Positions 1 to 7,806 of a stretch of 36,957 bases of DNA are shown here, in pieces. Below the pieces are notes generated by a model. That model saw nothing but the letters and a program-made list of their open reading frames with translations, ran no database searches and had not been told where the DNA came from. The stretch is taken from assembly GCF_020171725.1 (NCBI RefSeq), contig NZ_JAIVAJ010000014.1, positions 1 to 36,957 of the forward strand, read 5' to 3'. Both the position numbers and the translations under genes were made by a program. Source of the stretch: Halobacillus litoralis. Lineage in GTDB: Bacteria > Bacillota > Bacilli > Bacillales > Halobacillaceae. The number at the start of each line of letters is the position of its first letter. Position 1 is the stretch's first letter.

Positions 1-123
1 TAAAAGTTAAGTTTGACTTGCTCATTTGCACATCGAAATGTGCTCGTTGTCTTTTCTTCACTAAGAAGAAAATATTGACGTACTGGTTGGTTCGTTCAGT
101 TTTCAAAGATCAAAATGTTACAA
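1..123 (-). promoter_or_regulatory. Probable pre-16S rRNA leader of an rRNA operon beyond the left edge
   Basis: Read on the minus strand, the stretch after tRNA-Ile contains a TTTGAAAACTGAAC-type element, common in Bacillaceae rRNA leaders. It also has a compact hairpin at 28-43 (GCACAT, loop TTCG, ATGTGC) and then AGCAAGTCAAAC, typical of sequence just before 16S rRNA. No ORF here is credible. The 16S gene itself is not in the window, so this is inferred from leader motifs and from the tRNA array pointing at it. Confidence 0.6.
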
Positions 124-201
<78 letters not shown>

Positions 202-218
202 AAAGGTAAAACATTTAA

Positions 219-292
219 TGGAGCGGGTGAAGGGAATCGAACCCTCATCATCAGCTTGGAAGGCTGAGGTTTTACCACTAAACTACACCCGC
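219..292 (-). tRNA. tRNA-Gly (anticodon TCC)
   Basis: A 74-nt cloverleaf with encoded CCA. The acceptor arm is GCGGGTG and the anticodon loop is CTTCCAA. It lies 18 nt upstream of tRNA-Ile in the same transcript. Confidence 0.95.
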
Positions 293-320
293 ATATGATA
301 TTTTAAGTAAGTAACTCGGA

Positions 321-397
321 TGGTCGGGAAGACAGGATTCGAACCTGCGACCCCTTGGTCCCAAACCAAGTGCTCTACCAAGCTGAGCTACTTCCCG
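321..397 (-). tRNA. tRNA-Pro (anticodon TGG)
   Basis: A 77-nt cloverleaf with encoded CCA. The acceptor arm is CGGGAAG and the anticodon loop is TTTGGGA. The unmodified wobble T suggests it reads most Pro codons. Confidence 0.95.
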
Positions 398-405
398 TAA
401 GTAAA

Positions 406-482
<77 letters not shown>

Positions 483-502
483 CTTTTGAAGCGACAATAT
501 TT

Positions 503-531
503 ATTGTATCATTTCTTTCGGTTTAACGCAA
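503..531 (-). promoter_or_regulatory. Internal sigma-A promoter before tRNA-Arg
   Basis: On the minus strand: TTGCGT, 17 nt, TACAAT, with a TGA just before the -10 (extended -10). It lies in the 72-nt gap between tRNA-Leu(GAG) and tRNA-Arg. It could drive Arg-Pro-Gly-Ile and the downstream rRNA genes independently. Confidence 0.55.
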
Positions 532-554
532 GGACTTTTTTTAAAAAGTTTTAA

Positions 555-641
<87 letters not shown>

Positions 642-684
642 AAATGTTTAATTGATGCTAATCATGGTAGGTAAAATTGAAAAG

Positions 685-766
685 TGCGGGTGGAGGGACT
701 TGAACCCCCACGCCGTGAAGCACTAGATCCTAAATCTAGCGTGTCTGCCAATTCCACCACACCCGC
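685..766 (-). tRNA. tRNA-Leu (anticodon TAG)
   Basis: An 82-nt class II tRNA with acceptor GCGGGTG and anticodon loop TTTAGGA. The CCA end is not encoded (CTT follows the discriminator base), so the tRNA nucleotidyltransferase must add it. Confidence 0.93.
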
Positions 767-775
767 ATGTTACAA

Positions 776-851
776 TGGTGAGCCATGAAGGATTCGAACC
801 TTCGACCCTCTGATTAAAAGTCAGATGCTCTACCAGCTGAGCTAATGGCTC
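776..851 (-). tRNA. tRNA-Lys (anticodon TTT)
   Basis: A 76-nt cloverleaf with encoded CCA. The acceptor arm is GAGCCAT and the anticodon loop is CTTTTAA. Confidence 0.95.
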
Positions 852-919
852 TCAGTAATTGAAAGTTTACTTCAAGATCGCTAGTTTGATATGTTCTTGT
901 TTTTTTAAGCACAAGATAT

Positions 920-948
920 ATCATATAACGTTTATTTTGTTTTGTCAA
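920..948 (-). promoter_or_regulatory. Internal sigma-A promoter before tRNA-Lys
   Basis: On the minus strand: TTGACA (perfect -35), 17 nt, TATGAT. It sits in the 116-nt gap between tRNA-Gln and tRNA-Lys, about 60 nt upstream of the mature tRNA-Lys 5' end. It is the strongest promoter match inside the array. Confidence 0.7.
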
Positions 949-967
949 CCACTTTTTCAAAAGAAAA

Positions 968-1042
968 TGGCTGGGCCAGCTGGATTCGAACCAGCGCATG
1001 ACGGTACCAAAAACCGTTGCCTTACCGCTTGGCTATGGCCCA
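968..1042 (-). tRNA. tRNA-Gln (anticodon TTG)
   Basis: A 75-nt cloverleaf with encoded CCA, acceptor TGGGCCA and anticodon loop TTTTGGT. Confidence 0.94.
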
Positions 1043-1051
1043 AACATGTAA

Positions 1052-1128
1052 TGGCGGTCCGGACGGGACTCGAACCCGCGACCTCCTGCGTGACAGGCAG
1101 GCATTCTAACCAACTGAACTACCGGACC
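1052..1128 (-). tRNA. tRNA-Asp (anticodon GTC)
   Basis: A 77-nt cloverleaf with encoded CCA, acceptor GGTCCGG and anticodon loop CTGTCAC. Confidence 0.95.
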
Positions 1129-1142
1129 TAATGAAATTAAAG

Positions 1143-1214
1143 TGACCCGTACGGGATTCGAACCCGTGATACCGCCGTGAAAGGGCGGTGTCTTAACCAC
1201 TTGACCAACGGGCC
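1143..1214 (-). tRNA. tRNA-Glu (anticodon TTC)
   Basis: A 72-nt cloverleaf with acceptor GGCCCGT and anticodon loop CTTTCAC. The CCA end is not encoded (CTTT follows the discriminator A), unlike most neighbours. Confidence 0.94.
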
Positions 1215-1233
1215 ATTATTGTAAAGATAATAA

Positions 1234-1324
1234 TGGCGGAGAAGGAGGGATTTGAACCCTCGCGCCGCTTACGCGACCTACACCCTTAGCAGGGGCGCCT
1301 CTTCAGCCACTTGAGTACTTCTCC
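1234..1324 (-). tRNA. tRNA-Ser (anticodon GCT)
   Basis: A 91-nt class II tRNA with a long variable arm and encoded CCA. The acceptor is GGAGAAG and the anticodon loop is CTGCTAA, for AGC/AGT codons. Confidence 0.94.
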
Positions 1325-1328
1325 GTAA

Positions 1329-1403
1329 TGGCTCCAACGGTAGGATTCGAACCTACGACCGATCGGTTAACAGCCGATTGCTCTACCACTGAGCTACGTT
1401 GGA
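1329..1403 (-). tRNA. tRNA-Asn (anticodon GTT)
   Basis: A 75-nt cloverleaf with encoded CCA, acceptor TCCAACG and anticodon loop CTGTTAA. It is the first tRNA of the array, about 50 nt downstream of the array promoter. Confidence 0.95.
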
Positions 1404-1456
1404 ATGTAAGTATTTTTGTTTCGCTGTAAAGTTCGTTATCATCAGCGACGATTTAT

Positions 1457-1485
1457 ATCTTATAACATCCTGCCGATAATGTCAA
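1457..1485 (-). promoter_or_regulatory. Main sigma-A promoter of the tRNA array
   Basis: On the minus strand: TTGACA, 17 nt, TAAGAT. The predicted start is near 1450, about 47 nt upstream of tRNA-Asn. A perfect -35 and ideal spacing fit a stable-RNA promoter. Confidence 0.7.
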
Positions 1486-1575
1486 ACCTTTTTCGCAAAA
1501 AAATAAGTTGTTTCTTTGCGGTTATTGGCTTGTCTCAATCGACCTTTATAAATTTAACACGCTGTCCCTATTCCG

Positions 1576-2037
1576 TCAATGGATTTTCGATATCTTTTTT
1601 AATTTCCCTTTACATTTTCCACAGCAGTACTTGGATGTATCGACTTTTCTCTTGCGCTCATAAGTCTTACCGCATGATTGACACTGATATTGATGGTAGG
1701 TTTTCACTCGTTCAGAAGGCAGCGGGCTGCAGTGTCTAGGTGATCCAGTCACTCTTAACAGCTCCTTGAATTCGGGATCGCCGTGTCCGAATCCTTTCCC
1801 TTCAATATGCAAATGATAATGACAGAGCTCATGCTTAATGATACCAGCGAATTCCTCTTCCCCTAATTCCTTTAAATACTTAGGGTTTAATTCGATTACG
1901 CGCTTGGAAGGAATATAACGCCCTCCTGTCGTTCGTAAGCGGGGGTTGAACATGACGTCATCTACAAAAGGTTTGGAGAAATACGTTTCGGATAATTCAT
2001 TTGTCCAATTGCGTAGTGCGGATTGTTCCATCGCCAC
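1576..2037 (-). CDS. SprT-like zinc protein (YdcK family)
   Basis: This encodes about 153 aa resembling B. subtilis YdcK of the SprT-like family. The sequence shows a metal-binding HELCHYHLH (HExxH) motif in mid-protein and a C-terminal zinc ribbon with two Cys pairs (CQSCG and CCGKC). SprT/Spartan relatives are metalloproteases, but bacterial SprT-like members lack a proven substrate, so a proteolytic role is inferred. I chose the GTG start at 2037 because an AGGAGG lies 9 nt upstream; an ATG two codons later is the alternative. The longer reading from 2139 has no ribosome site and would overlap cmpA. A TGATACATT extended -10 near 2066-2074 may be its promoter. Confidence 0.85.
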   Translation of the reverse strand: MAMEQSALRNWTNELSETYFSKPFVDDVMFNPRLRTTGGRYIPSKRVIELNPKYLKELGEEEFAGIIKHELCHYHLHIEGKGFGHGDPEFKELLRVTGSPRHCSPLPSERVKTYHQYQCQSCGKTYERKRKVDTSKYCCGKCKGKLKKISKIH

Positions 2038-2108
2038 TTCTTCACACCTCCTCGTCTCTTTGCATAATGTATCATAACACACAAATTCTATGGAAGGGGT
2101 GGAGGTCG

Positions 2109-2219
2109 ATGCCTTCTTGGTTACAGAAGCAAATGTCAAAAGCCTTCTTCAATAAGGATAAGTATCAGATTAAAATGCTTAATCAATGTTGGTACTACTA
2201 TCAGCATTTATATAAATAA
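2109..2219 (+). CDS. cmpA: Cortex morphogenetic protein CmpA
   Basis: This small protein of 36 aa begins MPSWLQKQMSKAFF and continues through KDKYQIKMLNQCWYYY. It closely resembles B. subtilis CmpA (37 aa), especially in the W-L-x-K-Q-M, KD-x-YQIK and LNQCWY positions. CmpA is known as a sporulation factor that delays cortex assembly by promoting ClpXP-dependent turnover of SpoIVA when coat assembly fails. It lies on the opposite strand to both neighbours and converges on tex. The likely ribosome site is the AAGGGG at 2094-2099, 9 nt before ATG; the nearer GGAGGT is too close. A longer in-frame reading from 2001 is not supported. I could not place a convincing sigma-E promoter by eye. Confidence 0.85.
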   Translation: MPSWLQKQMSKAFFNKDKYQIKMLNQCWYYYQHLYK

Positions 2220-2246
2220 CCCGGAAGCATAAGCCCCCGGGTTATT
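2215..2246. terminator. Bidirectional terminator between cmpA and tex
   Basis: A 10-bp perfect stem (AATAACCCGG and CCGGGTTATT) with a 12-nt loop lies between convergent genes. It overlaps the cmpA stop codon. A T-rich stretch (GTTTTTATTT) follows on the plus strand. Confidence 0.75.
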
Positions 2247-2253
2247 GACGTTT

Positions 2254-4422
2254 TTATTTCTTCATCATCGTAAGAGCGATGCGTTGTTTTTTCACATCTA
2301 CGGAATCAACCCATACTGTGACGACATCACCGACAGCTACAACATCCATCGGGTGCTTCACGTAACGATTGGCAAGTTTCGATATATGAACAAGCCCATC
2401 TTGTTTGACACCGATATCGACGAAGGCACCGAAGTCGACTACGTTACGAACCGTCCCTTCGAGCTCCATCCCCTGTTCCAAATCTTCCATTGAAAGCACA
2501 TTCGTTTTCAGTAGTGGCTTAGGCAGATCATCACGAGGATCTCTTCCTGGTTGAACGAGTGCCTTCTTGATATCTTCAAGCGTTAGTTTCCCGATCCCTA
2601 AAGCGTCTGCTGTTTCTGATGAATCGAGTTGATTCAATTCGTCAGCGACGCGGTCGGTACCAAGATCGGTTACGGATGCATGAACCATTTTCAGGAGAGA
2701 CCTTGTTGCTTTATAGCTTTCGGGGTGGATGGATGTACGATCCAACGGCTCTTCCCCATCCAATATGCGCAGAAATCCGATACTCTGCTCATAGGTTTTA
2801 GCACCGAGACGTGGAATATCCTTCAACTCCGAACGCTTACGGAATTTGCCGACTTCTTCCCTTTTCTTCACAACATTGTTCGCTACCGTCTTACTCAGCC
2901 CTGATACATATTGAAGTAAAGAGCTGGATGCTGTATTGACGTTCACCCCTACTTGGTTAACAACCGTTTCGACAACGAACCTCAACGACTCGTTCAGGTT
3001 TTTTTGACTGACATCATGTTGGTACTGTCCGACTCCGATTGATTTAGGATCAATCTTAACAAGCTCGGCTAATGGGTCCTGTACACGACGCGCAATAGAA
3101 ACCGCACTTCTTTCTTCTACTTTTAAATCCGGGAATTCCTCTCGTGCAAGAGTCGAGGCAGAGTATACACTGGCCCCTGCTTCATTGACGATCATATAGG
3201 AAACATCCAGGTTGTGTTTCTGAATCATTTCGGCGACGAAATGCTCCGTTTCACGGGAAGCTGTGCCGTTCCCGATCGCCATCAGTTCTATAGGATGCTT
3301 CTTCATAAAGTTCAAGATCGTCTTCTCTGCGCCTGCAATATCGTTCTTCGGTGCTGTCGGATAGATCACCGAGATATCGAGCACTTTTCCTGTCTCGTCT
3401 ACGGCTGCGAGTTTACAGCCTGTCCGAAACGCCGGATCAATGCCAAGTACGATTTTTCCTTTTAAAGGTGGCTGCAGGAGCAAGTTTCTTAAGTTACTGG
3501 AGAAGACTTCAATCGCCTGCTCTTCTGCCTGCTCGGACAGATGGTTACGGATCTCCCTTTCGATTGATGGTTGGATCAATCGCTTATAAGCATCCTGCAA
3601 GGCATCATCAAGAAGACCGCGCAAGGACTCTGCCGTCCCTTTCTTGATCACCTGTCTTTCTAGATACTGCACAATTGAATCTTCAGGCGGTTCTACGGAC
3701 ACTTTCAGTACGCCCTCTTTTTCCCCACGATTCAAAGCCAGCACGCGGTGGGAGACGACTTGTCTTACAGGTTCCTGATAGTCGTAATACATTTCGAAGA
3801 TGCCCTTCTCGTCTTCTTCGGCCTTTTTCTCCTTCGACGAGATCGTCCCCTTCTGAAGGGTTTGTTTTCGGATCTGTTCACGATAAGCTGGGTCGTCGGA
3901 GATCCACTCGGCTAAGATATCATTGACGCCGGACTGCACATCTTCCAACGTAGTGAGCTCATGCTCCTCCGAGAAGTATGTCTCCCCCTCCTTCTCAAAG
4001 TCGAACGCTTGCTGCTCCCACACCTTCAAGGCAAGAGGTTCGAGACCTTTCTCTTTAGCGATTGTCGCTCTTGTTCTTCTCTTTTGTTTATAGGGACGGT
4101 AAAGATCCTCGACTTTCTGAAGTTGAGTCGACGATTCGATTTCTTTTCTTAGTTCGTCAGTCAGCTTGCCCTGCTCATCAATAAGCCGGACCACTTCATC
4201 TTTCCGTTGTTCTAAGTTCTGCACATAATTCCACTGGTCTTCTATGGATTTAATCTGCACCTCATCTAGTCCGCCCGTCAGCTCCTTACGGTATCTGGCG
4301 ATGAAAGGTACGGTGTTTCCTTCATTTAATAAGGTAATGACTTTTTCGACCGGCTGCTGTTTCAACCCAGCCTGTGTCGCTACTCGTTTGATCCACTCAG
4401 GGTTCAATGTTTCTTCACTCAA
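2254..4422 (-). CDS. tex: Tex-family RNA-binding transcription accessory protein (YdcI)
   Basis: A 722-aa protein with the Tex architecture. It has an N-terminal helical domain, a YqgF-like RNase H fold near residues 325-425 (VLGIDPAFRTGCKLAAVD), helix-hairpin-helix segments (about 490-560), and a C-terminal S1 RNA-binding domain (GTVRNVVDFGAFVDIGV, from about 650). Tex relatives bind nucleic acid and affect transcription and stress tolerance; the exact role in Bacillaceae is unclear. The start is a TTG with an AGGAGG 8 nt upstream. The upstream gap carries an extended -10 element. Its position between the sigB operon and cmpA/ydcK matches B. subtilis. Confidence 0.95.
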   Translation of the reverse strand: MSEETLNPEWIKRVATQAGLKQQPVEKVITLLNEGNTVPFIARYRKELTGGLDEVQIKSIEDQWNYVQNLEQRKDEVVRLIDEQGKLTDELRKEIESSTQLQKVEDLYRPYKQKRRTRATIAKEKGLEPLALKVWEQQAFDFEKEGETYFSEEHELTTLEDVQSGVNDILAEWISDDPAYREQIRKQTLQKGTISSKEKKAEEDEKGIFEMYYDYQEPVRQVVSHRVLALNRGEKEGVLKVSVEPPEDSIVQYLERQVIKKGTAESLRGLLDDALQDAYKRLIQPSIEREIRNHLSEQAEEQAIEVFSSNLRNLLLQPPLKGKIVLGIDPAFRTGCKLAAVDETGKVLDISVIYPTAPKNDIAGAEKTILNFMKKHPIELMAIGNGTASRETEHFVAEMIQKHNLDVSYMIVNEAGASVYSASTLAREEFPDLKVEERSAVSIARRVQDPLAELVKIDPKSIGVGQYQHDVSQKNLNESLRFVVETVVNQVGVNVNTASSSLLQYVSGLSKTVANNVVKKREEVGKFRKRSELKDIPRLGAKTYEQSIGFLRILDGEEPLDRTSIHPESYKATRSLLKMVHASVTDLGTDRVADELNQLDSSETADALGIGKLTLEDIKKALVQPGRDPRDDLPKPLLKTNVLSMEDLEQGMELEGTVRNVVDFGAFVDIGVKQDGLVHISKLANRYVKHPMDVVAVGDVVTVWVDSVDVKKQRIALTMMKK

Positions 4423-4453
4423 TGCGTAGCCCTCCTTCTCTTCCTCTATCTGT

Positions 4454-4462
4454 ATTGTATCA
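4454..4462 (-). promoter_or_regulatory. Candidate extended -10 promoter of tex
   Basis: On the minus strand: TGATACAAT, 32 nt before the tex start codon. No clear -35 was found, so this rests on the extended -10 alone. Confidence 0.4.
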
Positions 4463-4525
4463 AATTCTCCCTACCTATACGTGCACACAAAGGAGGATTA
4501 AGTTTTCACAGCTCTACATAAGAAC

Positions 4526-4563
4526 GCAAAAAGACCCCATTCTTTCTATTAGAATGAGGTCTT
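4526..4563 (-). terminator. Rho-independent terminator of the sigB operon
   Basis: A 13-bp stem with one non-canonical pair (arms 4531-4543 and 4551-4563, 7-nt loop) is followed on the minus strand by a run of five T. It starts two bases after the rsbX stop codon. Confidence 0.85.
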
Positions 4564-4564
4564 C

Positions 4565-5158
4565 TTATTCGTACTCCATGGCAATCAAAGTCGTATCATC
4601 ATCCCTTGACTGACCATACAGCTCTTTATAATGTTCAATAATGCGGTCCACACCATCCGTGTGTACGCGCTTAAGAGGAAATCGACGATCATTGACGCCA
4701 TCAGAGAACATGAGAAACTTCATTCCCTCTTCGACTTTCCCTTGAGATACACGCAGCTTTCTCGGGAATCCAGCCAAATAGCCGGCGAGGGGGATGTTTC
4801 TACTTTTCTTACCTTCCGCACTCACGATAATTACACCAATATTCCCAATCGATGAATACGAATAGGTTTGTGAGCGAAAATCAATCCGAAGAATCCCAAG
4901 CACAACTCCACGCTTCCCAACAAGAGCTTCATTACACTTGTTGACGAGGGATTCGATTGTAAGCTCCGGATAATCTTCAACGATTTCCATCACAGCTTTA
5001 GATGACTCACGCGCCATCTCTCCGCTGCCTAAACCATCGGCTATTGCACAGACAAATGCGTCTTCCGTTTCCTTATAAAAGTAGCTGTCTCCGCAGTAGT
5101 AGTTCCCCTTCTTCGCCTTTTGGTAGACAGCCAGGTTCATATGTTTAGTTTCGTCCAT
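4565..5158 (-). CDS. rsbX: Negative regulator of sigma-B, PP2C phosphatase RsbX
   Basis: This 197-aa PP2C-type phosphatase has the metal-binding loop CAIADGLGSGEMARESS near residues 32-48 and a late FSDGVND motif (about 150). In B. subtilis RsbX dephosphorylates RsbS-P (and RsbR-P), resetting the stressosome after stress. The ATG overlaps the sigB stop by one base (TGATG), indicating translational coupling. It is the last gene of the operon and is followed directly by the terminator. Confidence 0.95.
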   Translation of the reverse strand: MDETKHMNLAVYQKAKKGNYYCGDSYFYKETEDAFVCAIADGLGSGEMARESSKAVMEIVEDYPELTIESLVNKCNEALVGKRGVVLGILRIDFRSQTYSYSSIGNIGVIIVSAEGKKSRNIPLAGYLAGFPRKLRVSQGKVEEGMKFLMFSDGVNDRRFPLKRVHTDGVDRIIEHYKELYGQSRDDDTTLIAMEYE

Positions 5159-5937
5159 CAGAAAGCCTCAATAGACTCCGCTTGAAGAGCTTCTCTAAGT
5201 TTTCGAAGTGCACGGCGTTGCAGACGGGAAACGTGCATTTGAGAAATTCCGAGACGCTCACCAGTATCTTTCTGGCTCATATTTTCAAAATAAGTACATT
5301 GCAGAATTTCCTGCTCCCGTTCACTTAGAATAGGAAGTACTTTCTCTAAAAGCATCCGCTGATCAATATGGGAGTATCCGTCTTCAGCATTTCCGATCAA
5401 ATCGAGAATCGTCACTGTGCTTCCGTCCGAATCCGCCTCGATTTTACGATCGACAGAAAGAGCTTTGTAACTCTTACCCATCTCCATCGTTTCAAGGACG
5501 TCTTCTTCAGATACTTCTAAGTGATCGGCAATTTCTTTAACAGAAGGCGAGCGTTGAAGAACACTCGTCAATTCTTCTGATGTTTTTTTGATTTTAGGAC
5601 CTAGTTCTTTAATTCGACGGGGTACATGCACACTCCATGTTTTATCACGAATGAAACGTTTGATTTCTCCAATGATTGTCGGAATGGCAAAGGATTCGAA
5701 GGATTTACCGAAATCCGGATCGTACCGTCGTATAGCTGCCAACAGTCCAAGCATCCCTACTTGGACTAGATCTTCATGAATCGTGCTGTTTTTTGAGTAT
5801 TTACGTGCGATCGATTCAACAAGGTCCTTATACGTAAGGACGATTTTCTCTTGGATTACTTCATCTCTTGGGTGCTCTTGCAAATGTTCGATCCACTCAT
5901 ACACCTCATCATTGTGATGTTGAGATTTGGTCGCCAT
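5158..5937 (-). CDS. sigB: RNA polymerase general stress sigma factor SigB
   Basis: A 259-aa sigma factor of the SigB/SigF group. Region 2 is nearly identical to B. subtilis SigB (GKSFESFAIPTIIGEIKRF, then the DKTWSVHVPRR segment). The region 4 helix-turn-helix contains GISQMHVSRLQRRALRKL near the C-terminus. It directs RNA polymerase to promoters resembling GTTTAA-N12-14-GGGTAT, of which several occur in this window. The start is the ATG at 5937, inside the end of rsbW (29-nt overlap), with GAGGTGG about 8 nt upstream. An in-frame ATG at 5958 is less well placed. RsbW holds it inactive in unstressed cells. Confidence 0.97.
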   Translation of the reverse strand: MATKSQHHNDEVYEWIEHLQEHPRDEVIQEKIVLTYKDLVESIARKYSKNSTIHEDLVQVGMLGLLAAIRRYDPDFGKSFESFAIPTIIGEIKRFIRDKTWSVHVPRRIKELGPKIKKTSEELTSVLQRSPSVKEIADHLEVSEEDVLETMEMGKSYKALSVDRKIEADSDGSTVTILDLIGNAEDGYSHIDQRMLLEKVLPILSEREQEILQCTYFENMSQKDTGERLGISQMHVSRLQRRALRKLREALQAESIEAF

Positions 5938-6385
5938 CTTGACCCACCTCAGTTTCATGGAGATATTTTGTCATTAAAACAATCACCCCATATTTACTAT
6001 TTATCTCCACTTTATCCATGAGTGCATCAATTAAGAATAATCCGAACCCACCTTCACGAAGTTCTTCGATATCATCATCCTGCTTATATGGGCCGATATC
6101 TTCTTTGATTTCCCCTAAGTTAAAGCTTCCTCCATGATCAGCAACCATCACTTCCAGACGGTTTTCGTAAATGCCGAAGCCGATGGTGATTTCACCTTCA
6201 CCGGTTTCTTTGTACGCGTGCTTGACGGCATTCGTGATCGCTTCAGAGATGGCTACCTTCAAGTCCTCAATGTCCTCGAACGTAAAGCCCATACGGTTTG
6301 CGATTCCTGAGATGCTAAGGCGGACCACTCCGATGTATTCCGCTTTGGCCGGCACTTTAACTTCTACAAAATCAAATGATTCCAT
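5909..6385 (-). CDS. rsbW: Anti-sigma-B factor / serine kinase RsbW
   Basis: A 158-aa GHKL-type kinase and anti-sigma factor. The N box is SEAITNAVKHAYK (Asn52), followed by the ADHGGSF and EGGFGLFLI nucleotide-binding boxes. RsbW binds SigB and phosphorylates RsbV, the partner-switching step. It begins two bases after the rsbV stop and overlaps sigB by 29 nt, which keeps the factor and anti-factor in step. Confidence 0.96.
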   Translation of the reverse strand: MESFDFVEVKVPAKAEYIGVVRLSISGIANRMGFTFEDIEDLKVAISEAITNAVKHAYKETGEGEITIGFGIYENRLEVMVADHGGSFNLGEIKEDIGPYKQDDDIEELREGGFGLFLIDALMDKVEINSKYGVIVLMTKYLHETEVGQDGDQISTSQ

Positions 6386-6387
6386 TA

Positions 6388-6717
6388 TTACATTCCACCT
6401 TGTACTGTAGAATCGATGTTCATAATTTCCGTCAGACCAGTAATCTTAAACAGTCGATAAACACGATCCTGCATATGAATAAGCTTCATTTCAGAATTGT
6501 GCTCTTTTGTCGATTTAAGCGCGCTGATGAACACCCCAAGACCCGTGGAATCCATGTAATTTACCTGCTCAAAGTCAACTTCAACAACTTGGCCTTCTTC
6601 TTTCGTCAGTGGCAGAATGGTATCTTTTAACTTAGGTGCGGTGAACGCATCCACCTCACCCACTAAGGTTAAGTAAGCTACATCTTCCTTATGGGAAACA
6701 TCTATAGTCAAATTCAT
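6388..6717 (-). CDS. rsbV: Anti-anti-sigma factor RsbV
   Basis: A 109-aa STAS protein. The phosphorylatable serine lies in the motif NYMDSTGLGVF (Ser57, equivalent to Ser56 in B. subtilis). Unphosphorylated RsbV binds RsbW and frees SigB; RsbU removes the phosphate. I chose the ATG at 6717 because AGGAGG lies 8 nt upstream and the protein then matches family length; an in-frame start at 6750 lacks this. The sigma-B promoter before it lets rsbVW-sigB-rsbX be induced by the factor itself. Confidence 0.96.
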   Translation of the reverse strand: MNLTIDVSHKEDVAYLTLVGEVDAFTAPKLKDTILPLTKEEGQVVEVDFEQVNYMDSTGLGVFISALKSTKEHNSEMKLIHMQDRVYRLFKITGLTEIMNIDSTVQGGM

Positions 6718-6761
6718 CTGACAGTCCTCCTGTATTCCTAAAAAAGTCAATCAAAATACTC

Positions 6762-6787
6762 GTACCCCGTTCCTTGTTCCCTTAAAC
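6762..6787 (-). promoter_or_regulatory. Sigma-B autoregulatory promoter for rsbVW-sigB-rsbX
   Basis: On the minus strand: GTTTAA, 14 nt, GGGTAC, one base off the sigma-B consensus. The -35 element includes the rsbU stop codon. In B. subtilis a sigma-B promoter is known at this same place before rsbV, which supports the reading. Confidence 0.85.
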
Positions 6788-7792
6788 ATTACGCCGTAAC
6801 ACAATTAATGTAAAATCATCACGTAAATGGAAATCCTGCAGGCGCTCAAAGTGTCGGTACACTTGATCGACAATGTCTTGAGGAGGCAGGTGGGAATAAG
6901 ACTTAATGACATCCAGCACTTCATCCTGTTCGATAAAACGCTCACCTTGACGGCATTCCGTTACGCCATCCGTCAAGAGGATGATCATGTCTCCGCGCTT
7001 CACTTCTCTCTTGTACTGTGTATAAGCCGTGTCTGCGGAAACACCAAGTACAAGACCAGGCACATCAATTTCCTCAAATTCATCCGTCTCTTTATGATAG
7101 TAGAATCCAGGCTCATGCCCTGCGGAGGAATAGGAAAATGTATGATCATTTGAGTTGTAAAGCCCGTAAAACATCGTGACAAACATACTGGAATCGACGT
7201 TTCTCTCTACGACACGATTCAGGCTTCCGAGAATGACACTCGGATCCATTCTCATTTCCGGGAACGTGTCCATCGAATATTTGATCATCGACATGCAGAG
7301 TGCAGCCGGTACACCTTTTCCGATGACGTCCGCAACAGCAATACCTAAGTTCCCTTGATTATCGTAAACGAAATGATGGTAATCCCCATTCATCTGCTTA
7401 GCAGGCACGCTGAGTGCTCCGATTTCCACTTCATCGAGTTCCGGCTTCACAGTCGACAACAAGGTCTTCTGCATATTTGCCGCAACTGAAATCTCTGACT
7501 TCAGCTCTAACTGTTTTTCCCGTAAAGACTGGTGCTCCTGATAGGCCAGACCGTATGAAATCATAGTTTCTAATAAGAAATTCATCGATGATTGAATATA
7601 CTCGGGCATTTCTGGGTATATTTCCTGTAACGATTGAATGTGAACATTGATAATTTCATCAGGTGAAATTTGATGTTGCATCGACTGCTTACTGAACTGC
7701 TCTGCTTGATATAGAGCTTGTTCATCTTTCGTCCGAATATACTCCTGCAGCAATTCTTTATAGTTCTCCAGGTCCAGCTTTAACGTGCTCAT
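6782..7792 (-). CDS. rsbU: RsbV-P phosphatase RsbU (PPM/SpoIIE type)
   Basis: A 336-aa environmental-stress phosphatase. Residues 1 to about 85 form the helical domain that binds RsbT. The C-terminal PPM domain (about 110-335) shows QMNGDYHHF, ADVIGKGVPAALCM and LLTDGVTE, with the metal-binding aspartates. RsbT activates it to dephosphorylate RsbV-P. It starts 14 nt after rsbT with an AAGGGGG ribosome site. Confidence 0.96.
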   Translation of the reverse strand: MSTLKLDLENYKELLQEYIRTKDEQALYQAEQFSKQSMQHQISPDEIINVHIQSLQEIYPEMPEYIQSSMNFLLETMISYGLAYQEHQSLREKQLELKSEISVAANMQKTLLSTVKPELDEVEIGALSVPAKQMNGDYHHFVYDNQGNLGIAVADVIGKGVPAALCMSMIKYSMDTFPEMRMDPSVILGSLNRVVERNVDSSMFVTMFYGLYNSNDHTFSYSSAGHEPGFYYHKETDEFEEIDVPGLVLGVSADTAYTQYKREVKRGDMIILLTDGVTECRQGERFIEQDEVLDVIKSYSHLPPQDIVDQVYRHFERLQDFHLRDDFTLIVLRRNV

Positions 7793-7806
7793 CTTTTATA
7801 CCCCCT

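Noticed and set aside
859..1131. 90-codon plus-strand ORF across the tRNA genes
   Set aside because: It is antisense to tRNA-Gln and tRNA-Asp; the protein is only a translation of tRNA complements.
2001..2108. N-terminal extension of cmpA
   Set aside because: CmpA proteins start at MP-x-W; the extension would overlap the ydcK start and has no ribosome site.
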